The notes below the pieces were generated by a model. That model did not search any database and was not told the DNA's origin. It worked only from the letters and a program-made list of their open reading frames with translations. A stretch of DNA of 64,000 bases. It comes from DAINPP01 sp963667315 (GTDB lineage: Bacteria; Thermotogota; Thermotogae; MWEM01). The translations under genes and the position numbers were made by a program. Each line of letters opens with the position of its first letter. Positions within the stretch are counted from its first letter, which is position 1. The stretch lies in contig OY763325.1 of the NCBI GenBank assembly GCA_963667315.1, forward strand, positions 3,917,888 to 3,981,887. Reading direction: 5' to 3'. Positions 58,592-64,000 of the stretch are shown piece by piece.

Positions 58592-60610
58592 CTATTCTTT
58601 TCTATTTGACATGATTGCAAAATCTTTGTCAAAGATTACCAGCAAACTTAAGAATTCTTTTAGTAGATTGATCTCCCCCTTTATTTCAACCAGAAGTTCT
58701 TCGGGTGGGAGCATTTTCTGTGTAAGATAGAAAAGACCGGCTTTCATCATTGTGATGGAAAGATCTGCCTTTTTTATTCCCGGTTGCTTGAAGGTTATTA
58801 TCGTACCATTTTCTACAATTATTTGGTATTTTTCTCCTGTTTCCTGTATGGTTATATCAAACGTCGCTTTAAAATCCTGGGAATTTTTTCCATCATAAAG
58901 AATGCCAATATAATCAAAAATCATTCCAGCGGTCATATTTTTTCGAGTATCATGGCTTCCTTTTACCGCATGAGTGGAATAAGCCTGGCCGTATCGAAGT
59001 TCATACGCTCCAGATAGGTAAGCATTTCGCCATATTCCCGATTCAGCTTGATAACCAAGCTGCTCCAACGCATCGGCACAGAGAAATCTTGCTTCTAAAT
59101 TATCTGGTTCTACCAGTACAACCTTGAACAAAACCTCGGCAACCCATCTGTATTCTCCCTTATCAAAATCATTTAAGGCCTTTTGAATAATGGCATGAGT
59201 TCCGCCCATGTAGTTTACGTATTTTTCTGCACTCATAAAATCCGGAAGAGGGTTCAGATTGACCGGGTTTCCATCATACCATCCAAGATATTTCTGATAC
59301 ACTGCCTTGACATTACTTTCCAATGCCCCATAATTGGGTTGGATTCCCCATGAATTGTTCAATTGATCGGGCAATTCGAGCATTTCTGCAATTTCTTCAC
59401 TATTGAATCCCAGATTGGCAAAATGAAGCGTCTGATCATGAATAAATTGGTAAACTTGTGTGTTCAGCAAGAGAAAATTAATGATATTTGTTTTTCCCCA
59501 TCGCGGCCAATTATGTGATTGAAAGGCGATCTCAAAATCCTTGCCAAAAAGCGTTATACATTCCACCAGATAATCTGCCCAAAGTAGGGCATCTCTCACC
59601 TCTGCTCCCCTTAATGTATAGAGATTATGCATGAGGGGGACACAATTGTCTGCGAGGAAAATGGCTTTTTGTTCGGGGAAATAGATGTTCATATCTGAAG
59701 GGGCTTCTGCTGAAGGCGTCAACTGAAATATCATCCGCACACCATCAAGAATCATTTCCTGACCGGTGGAGGTGATGATATCTCCCGGTAAAACAAACGA
59801 TACGTTTCCCGCTGATGTGGTCATACCTAATCCGGAGGAAACTAACCCCTTGGCATCTTTTGATAGAAAAGATCCGAATTGATATTCCGCCCTTCTTTGC
59901 ATAGCTGTTCCGGCATAAAGGTTCTCACTTACCACGTATTTCAGAAAGTTCTCAGGTACGATTAAGTGAATTGTTCCATTGCTGCTTTGATTGTATACTT
60001 GATCTTGTGCAACAAAAGAACCGACACCACCGTAATGATCGGTATGATTATGGCTGATAATGACTGCTTTAACGGTTATCGGTCCAAAATAGGACTCCAT
60101 AAGTTCCAGCGCTGCTTTCGCCGTTTGTTGTGTCGTCAATGTATCAATTACGATCCATCCGGTATCGGACTTGATGAACGTTGTGTTTGCCAGGTCAAAC
60201 CCCCTCACTTGATATATTTTATGGTTTCCTGTGTAATGCTCATCGGTTACTTCAAACAAGCCGTACAAATGATTTAAGGCGGCATTATGCAACAGTCCGG
60301 GATGAACGGTGGAGAGAGTGTGTTCAGATCCTTCTAAAAATTTAAACGACTCCTGAGTCCAGATTGTATGTCCCTCTGAATTATAAATTTCCATCAGATT
60401 CGGTTGTGTTATAAATCCCTTTGTTGCAAAGGTTTTTTCCAGTGATGAATCCAAAGGCATCCTATTTAAAAAATCTATATAAACAGCTTTGGTCACATCA
60501 CTTGCTTCTTTTCTTTCGCTGTTTAACATGTAAGTGATCCCTTCCATACCGCTTGAAAAAATTATTCCCATGAAAAGGCAAAACCAAATAACAATGAATA
60601 TTGTTTTCAT
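58592..60610 (-). CDS. exported alkyl sulfatase (SdsA1-type)
   Basis: 672 aa. Signal peptide 1-~21. Residues ~95-330 are a metallo-beta-lactamase domain with binuclear zinc motif VIISHNHTDHYGGVG (~185) and further ligands in FLADNCVPLMHNLYTLRG (~300). Next come the alkyl sulfatase dimerisation domain (~380-530; YVNYMGGTHAIIQKA, YRWVAEVLFKVV) and a C-terminal SCP2-like domain (~545-672; FDYIGILYDGKN, LSITMMKAGLFYL). It cleaves sulfate from alkyl sulfates (SDS-like) or related esters in the periplasm. The frame extends upstream, but AAGGAGG before the ATG at 60610 and the signal peptide fix the start. Stands alone. Confidence 0.9.
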   Translation of the reverse strand: MKTIFIVIWFCLFMGIIFSSGMEGITYMLNSERKEASDVTKAVYIDFLNRMPLDSSLEKTFATKGFITQPNLMEIYNSEGHTIWTQESFKFLEGSEHTLSTVHPGLLHNAALNHLYGLFEVTDEHYTGNHKIYQVRGFDLANTTFIKSDTGWIVIDTLTTQQTAKAALELMESYFGPITVKAVIISHNHTDHYGGVGSFVAQDQVYNQSSNGTIHLIVPENFLKYVVSENLYAGTAMQRRAEYQFGSFLSKDAKGLVSSGLGMTTSAGNVSFVLPGDIITSTGQEMILDGVRMIFQLTPSAEAPSDMNIYFPEQKAIFLADNCVPLMHNLYTLRGAEVRDALLWADYLVECITLFGKDFEIAFQSHNWPRWGKTNIINFLLLNTQVYQFIHDQTLHFANLGFNSEEIAEMLELPDQLNNSWGIQPNYGALESNVKAVYQKYLGWYDGNPVNLNPLPDFMSAEKYVNYMGGTHAIIQKALNDFDKGEYRWVAEVLFKVVLVEPDNLEARFLCADALEQLGYQAESGIWRNAYLSGAYELRYGQAYSTHAVKGSHDTRKNMTAGMIFDYIGILYDGKNSQDFKATFDITIQETGEKYQIIVENGTIITFKQPGIKKADLSITMMKAGLFYLTQKMLPPEELLVEIKGEINLLKEFLSLLVIFDKDFAIMSNRKE

Positions 60611-60846
60611 TTTTTTCCTCCTTAAAACAGCTTTCTGCCCGTTAATGTGAAACTCCGATTGAATTAAATGTGACAAATATTTTAAGCACTTTAGTTTATC
60701 ACAGATCACCCCAAACAAGAAGGGGTTGCCACGAATTGATGAGCCGGACCCAGTAAAAGTTTCTGAAAACATTACCCTCTTTTTTATGATTTTTTTGTTT
60801 ATTACCGCATGAGTTTACATTTTAACGTGGAAGAAAGTTTTTTGAA

Positions 60847-60942
60847 TCACTCACCCGTTATGGTGAAATTTTGTTCAAGAGGATTTGAAGGAATATCGGC
60901 TTCTTCATCCTGTCTTTTGATGTCATTCTGTAAAGTGCTCAT
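60847..60942 (-). CDS. possible 31-aa peptide upstream of IS110
   Basis: MSTLQNDIKRQDEEADIPSN followed by 11 residues, with AGGA six nt upstream of ATG. No match is recognised; it could be the 5' stub of a gene cut by the IS110 insertion or just chance. Nothing else is visible between 60611 and 60983. Confidence 0.25.
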   Translation of the reverse strand: MSTLQNDIKRQDEEADIPSNPLEQNFTITGE

Positions 60943-60983
60943 AGTATTCCTGTACACGTAGTGAGAAAGAAGTTGAAAAAGAA

Positions 60984-61033
60984 AAAGCCTCCGAATATAA
61001 TTAAGTGAGCACAAAAAAATAAAAGGAGGCTTT
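60984..61033 (+). promoter_or_regulatory. inverted repeat sequestering the transposase ribosome-binding site
   Basis: AAAGCCTCC (60984-60992) is the exact complement of GGAGGCTTT (61025-61033), which contains the Shine-Dalgarno GGAGG of the IS110 transposase. A transcript entering from outside would fold and hide the site, a known way for insertion sequences to avoid activation by read-through. Confidence 0.6.
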
Positions 61034-61037
61034 AAAG

Positions 61038-62330
61038 ATGCAAAAAAATTATAACACTGAAAATGAAAAAATCAAAAGGATAAGCGAAAAAACACTGGTA
61101 ATCGGTGTAGATATAGCAAAAGAATGGCATTATGCGAGGGTGTTGAACTGGCGAAAAATAGAAGTTGGAAAAGGAATCAAATTTGCAAATACGAGAGAAG
61201 GATTCGAGAAGTTCCTGAAGTGGCTAAGTAAGGTAATGAGACAAGAAGGAGCTACAAACGTATTAGTAGCGATGGAACCAACAGGAACGTATTATTTCGT
61301 ATTTGAAGAATACCTCGAAAGAATGGGGATAGAGATTGTAATAGTCAACGGAAGGGATGTCAGAAGAACGAGTGAAGTAATGGGAAATGACAGCAGCAAA
61401 AACGATCCGAGAGATGCCCTGATCATAAGCCGATTGGCAATAGATGGCAGATACAGTGAATCAATGAGACCCAAAACAGGGAATTATTCAGAATTAAGAG
61501 AATTGGTTTCACTGCGAGAATTACTGGAAGAAGATCAAATCAGAAATACCAACCGCCTGCATAACCTGTTTGCACAAATCTTTCCTGAATACAAGAAATT
61601 CAAAAAGAGAGGTATCAGTAACGGAATCATCTCACTGTACAAAGAGCTGGGAAGTCTGGACAGAATTATACAAGCAGGAGAAGATGGCATATACAGCATT
61701 TGGAAGCAAACAGGGACAACGAATTATGGAAGAGGCAAAGCACATTTGGTATACGAGCAGGCGAGAAAAAGTATAGGAATCAGACAACAAAGTCAAGCCA
61801 CTGAACACAAGATAAAAACACTCATTCGAATTTATGAGATGACACAGAAAGAATTAGAGGATACCGAAGAAAAAATACGCCAACAACTGGAACAAATGCC
61901 ACAATCAAAACTATTAATGGAAATAAAAGGGATTGGAACGATCATAACAGCTGGAATTCTCTCAGAAATAGGGGATATTAAGAACTATAAAAGCTACAAA
62001 CAGATACAGAAACTGGCAGGCTACGCCATTGTTTCAAAGAGCTCCGGTAAACATCATGGAAAAGAAAAAAGCAGTAAGATGGGAAGAAAATTACTTAAGA
62101 GTATTTTGTTCAGAGCGGCTATCGTTTTAATCAGTACGAATCAAGCATTTCGGAGCATATATGACTATTACACAAAAGATCGGAATAATCCGCTGATCAA
62201 AATGAAAGCGGTGATAGCATTAGCGTGTAAACTGATCCGAGTGATCTACACAATGCTAAAAACAGGTACACGATATGATGAAAAGAAGATGCTGACAGAT
62301 ATACACAGACCAAAATATTTAACAGCGTAG
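61038..62330 (+). CDS. IS110-family transposase (DEDD recombinase)
   Basis: 430 aa. N-terminal RuvC-like DEDD domain (~20-185): LVIGVDIAKEWHY (first Asp), VAMEPTGTYYF (Glu ~85), NGRDVRRTSEVMG and SSKNDPRDALIISRL (~117-135). Coiled coil ~265-290. C-terminal Tnp20 domain (~295-400) with EIKGIGTIITAGILSEIGD and the catalytic serine in VSKSSGKHHGKEKSS. This is a complete, apparently intact transposase. Enzymes of this family use a noncoding bridge RNA, encoded at one end of the element, to choose target and donor DNA. The short upstream and long downstream noncoding regions here suggest an IS1111-type arrangement with the RNA at the 3' side (inference). Confidence 0.93.
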   Translation: MQKNYNTENEKIKRISEKTLVIGVDIAKEWHYARVLNWRKIEVGKGIKFANTREGFEKFLKWLSKVMRQEGATNVLVAMEPTGTYYFVFEEYLERMGIEIVIVNGRDVRRTSEVMGNDSSKNDPRDALIISRLAIDGRYSESMRPKTGNYSELRELVSLRELLEEDQIRNTNRLHNLFAQIFPEYKKFKKRGISNGIISLYKELGSLDRIIQAGEDGIYSIWKQTGTTNYGRGKAHLVYEQARKSIGIRQQSQATEHKIKTLIRIYEMTQKELEDTEEKIRQQLEQMPQSKLLMEIKGIGTIITAGILSEIGDIKNYKSYKQIQKLAGYAIVSKSSGKHHGKEKSSKMGRKLLKSILFRAAIVLISTNQAFRSIYDYYTKDRNNPLIKMKAVIALACKLIRVIYTMLKTGTRYDEKKMLTDIHRPKYLTA

Positions 62331-62909
62331 GTAGTACAAATGGTAGTTTGAACCGTCCCGAAGGAGCTGGACTCTGTACCACTGTAATGAACACCATTAT
62401 TTCAATTGACAATGAGAAGAACCTCAGAAAACGTCAAACGCTGAAATCGGATTTCTGAGAGAAGCACAAAAAAAGTGTAGGACGTGAACACAATTAGAGC
62501 GAAGAAAACGACTCTGAACCACAGAAAACAAGAGCTCACCGTTACTGAAATACTGGACGAAGGAATTAGAGGGCTTAAGAAACAGATTAAGACCCTGGTA
62601 TACATGAGAGGTTAGTTAAAGTAACAAAGCAGGTGAGAAACCGCACAAAATAAGAAAAGGCGTATGATGTTTCATGGCTAAAAAACGATAAAACAGTGAT
62701 CATATGATCAAAAAGGACGACGATTTCAATATATTTGTGGGATTATAGGGAATTTGAAAATGAATGATTTTTGAAATGTGTTGAAATACTGTGAAAACAG
62801 GAGCTATTGGGAGGTATTTGCACTAGGAGTAGAGAGGGACGGTTCTGTTGGCAGTTTGATTATAGCACAAATATACAAATGGATATGTAAAAGTGTATTA
62901 TTTTCTCAT
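62331..62909 (+). other. long noncoding 3' end of the IS110 element; candidate bridge RNA region
   Basis: 579 nt between the IS110 and RAYT stop codons with no credible gene on either strand. It is rich in short self-complementary segments, e.g. GTAGTACA against TGTACCAC near 62335-62395. GAACCGTCCC (62350-62359) and its exact complement GGGACGGTTC (62836-62845) bracket most of it. The element ends, and where RAYT-flanking DNA begins, cannot be set by eye. No four-way bridge RNA fold is proven here. Confidence 0.4.
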
Positions 62910-63674
62910 CTAAACTTTCTGGATAAAATATCGGCTGATCCCGGTAACTCTAACGATCTGTCTCGCAGATAAGCCTTTCTCCAAAAGAAATTGAACACAC
63001 GCAGTTCTCTTTTCAACGTCAAAATTCTGTAACTCAAGCGAAGAAGAGACCTTGTATTTCTTCTTTATCATTTCAACAGCCGCTTTATCACTAATGTATC
63101 TTCTATCACTGATATCCAGAAATTTCTCATCTGTCATCATTTCATTGTATTCTTTAAAATTTGTTAACGCCTGTTCTTTTTCCTCGTGAAACAATGCCAG
63201 GATAAAATCCTTATCGATGTATTGATCATCATCCAAACCAAGATACTCACCATAACTACTGTACGGATATGCCTCAATATTTTTCACAATCCCTGCTTTT
63301 AATGGATTCTGATGAATATATCTGATAACCGCAAACAGATATTGATCTGTCTCCACTGCTTCGCTCTTATACCTGTCCTGAAAAAGATGCCCGGTTCTGT
63401 CATATTTCCTGTTATACCAGTAAACATAACTTGCCCCAATTCGCCTGAATATCTGACCAAGTTCTTCAGCACCGGTCTTAATCAAAAGGTGAATATGATT
63501 TCCCATCAGACAATAGGCCAACAATTTATAGCCACTCTGTTCCTTATACTGATTCACCGTCACGAGAAACATCTCATTATCTTCTTCATCCTCAAATATC
63601 GTCTGTTTGTTGATCCCTCTCAATACCACATGATAGATTCCGGTTTCGCTTTTCATTCTTCTTGTTCGCGGCAT
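62910..63674 (-). CDS. REP-associated tyrosine transposase (RAYT, Y1/TnpA-REP)
   Basis: 254 aa. Residues 1-~150 are a Y1 HUH transposase of the REP-associated type: start MPRTRRMKSETGIYHVVLRG, HUH motif MGNHIHLLIKT (~57-67), and IRYIHQNPLKAGIVKN (~117-132) with the catalytic tyrosine. The C-terminal part (~195-254) includes a helix-turn-helix ending SARQIVRVTGISRYFIQKV, like the DnaA/Trp-repressor-type domains often appended. RAYTs cut at GTAG-hairpin REP elements; such elements occur 20-30 kb away in the cobalamin operon. Appears intact. A TATAAT lies ~35 nt upstream of the start. Confidence 0.92.
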   Translation of the reverse strand: MPRTRRMKSETGIYHVVLRGINKQTIFEDEEDNEMFLVTVNQYKEQSGYKLLAYCLMGNHIHLLIKTGAEELGQIFRRIGASYVYWYNRKYDRTGHLFQDRYKSEAVETDQYLFAVIRYIHQNPLKAGIVKNIEAYPYSSYGEYLGLDDDQYIDKDFILALFHEEKEQALTNFKEYNEMMTDEKFLDISDRRYISDKAAVEMIKKKYKVSSSLELQNFDVEKRTACVQFLLEKGLSARQIVRVTGISRYFIQKV

Positions 63675-63742
63675 CTTTCACTTCCTCTTTTTGTTTTTAA
63701 GTATGAAGTATTATAGCATATATTGATTCATAAGAACTGATC

Positions 63743-63768
63743 TGGACCCCAAAAAGTAGACAAGACAG
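63743..63768 (+). repeat. left inverted repeat of an IS3-family element
   Basis: TGGACCCCAAAAAGTAGACA and the following bases match the IS3/IS150 terminal repeat pattern (TG-ACCCC-AAAAGT-GACA). It lies 36 nt before the OrfA start, as expected for the left end. The right end is outside the window. Confidence 0.7.
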
Positions 63769-63804
63769 GGACAGTCTATTATATTACAGATGGAGGGGTT
63801 TTTA

Positions 63805-64000
63805 ATGAATGAAACATACAGTGATGAATTCAAGTTAAAAGTGGTTCAGGATTACTATAATAGTTCGCTGGGTGTACGATTAGTCGCATTAAAGTATAAT
63901 CTTCCCAGCAAGAACTATATCAACGACTGGGAGAAATATTTAATCAAGAAAGGATTATTGCCATCTGGTTCTACTAAACCGAATAAAACGACTCACAGAG
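63805..64000 (+). CDS. IS3-family transposase OrfA (continues beyond window)
   Basis: First 65 residues of a helix-turn-helix OrfA: MNETYSDEFKLKVVQDYYNS, then LGVRLVALKYNLPSKNYINDW, the typical winged HTH_28-like start, and a basic stretch where the leucine zipper region would begin. GGAGGGG is seven nt before ATG. OrfB and the frameshift signal would lie to the right. Confidence 0.85.
   Translation, partial: MNETYSDEFKLKVVQDYYNSSLGVRLVALKYNLPSKNYINDWEKYLIKKGLLPSGSTKPNKTTHR

Noticed and set aside
62402..62605. Minus-strand frame of 67 codons, hydrophobic
   Set aside because: No ribosome-binding site; lies in the presumed noncoding end of the IS110 element, and its hydrophobicity reflects A/G-rich sequence on the other strand.
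62855..63725. Similar TTATAGCAnA sequences on both sides of the RAYT gene taken as element ends
   Set aside because: The match is short and AT-rich, and both copies contain the promoter-like TATAAT on the minus strand; not enough to call termini.

Overview
The window suggests an anaerobic, probably diderm, low-to-mid GC bacterium. Anaerobic markers are a bifunctional AdhE, the oxygen-sensitive HgdC/BadF-type activase and the early-cobalt (CbiK/CbiD/CbiG) corrin route. The two solute-binding proteins and the alkaline phosphatase have cleavable signal peptides without a lipobox cysteine, so they look like free periplasmic proteins. I cannot fix the phylum from sequence alone; Thermotogota-, Spirochaetota- or Fusobacteria-like lineages would all fit. 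I found no tRNA, rRNA or CRISPR array.

Layout. 1-4.5 kb: a PAS/GAF histidine kinase cut by the left edge, a TipAL-like MerR regulator with a MerR-type 19-bp-spacer promoter, and a membrane protein/flavoprotein pair. 4.5-7.7 kb: adhE behind a ~200-nt leader with mutually exclusive hairpins and a Rex-like palindrome. 7.8-11.4 kb: secreted proteins, namely a DUF4384/PEGA protein, a papain-like protease ending in a dockerin/EF-hand-like segment, and the lipoprotein translationally coupled to it. 11.6-17.9 kb: an MFS transporter, then a Crp/Fnr regulator divergent from a giant tandem activase fused to a DUF2229/HgdB-like region. 17.9-28.4 kb: a phosphorus-flavoured stretch (alkaline phosphatase, AfuABC/FbpABC-like ABC transporter, PiT plus its DUF47 partner) and a chemoreceptor.

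28.7-43.95 kb: one minus-strand cobalamin operon under a B12 riboswitch, transcribed cbiC-D-ET-F-G-H-J, btuC-D-F, cbiK-A-P-B, cobD. It covers most of the anaerobic corrin ring route plus amidation and the aminopropanol arm. CbiL, uroporphyrinogen methyltransferase and the CobUST lower-loop genes are not in the window. Four REP-like palindromes lie inside it; three carry the GTAG tetranucleotide typical of REP elements. One is translated in frame within cbiJ and one supplies the stop codon of cbiA. A REP-associated tyrosine transposase (RAYT) sits at 62.9 kb.

44-60.6 kb: an accessory region of short operons: acetyltransferases, two TetR regulators with recognisable operators, a large lipoprotein, a metallo-beta-lactamase-fold protein, a PAD/agmatine deiminase-family enzyme, an O-methyltransferase behind a 27-codon coupled small ORF, an AAA ATPase behind repeated palindromes, a second MerR regulator, and decayed genes (a frameshifted GNAT and a TGA-interrupted small membrane protein). 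An exported alkyl sulfatase closes it.

60.9-64 kb: mobile DNA. An IS110-family transposase has an RBS-sequestering inverted repeat and a long 3' noncoding end that could hold a bridge RNA; it is followed by the RAYT and the left end of an IS3-family element running off the window.
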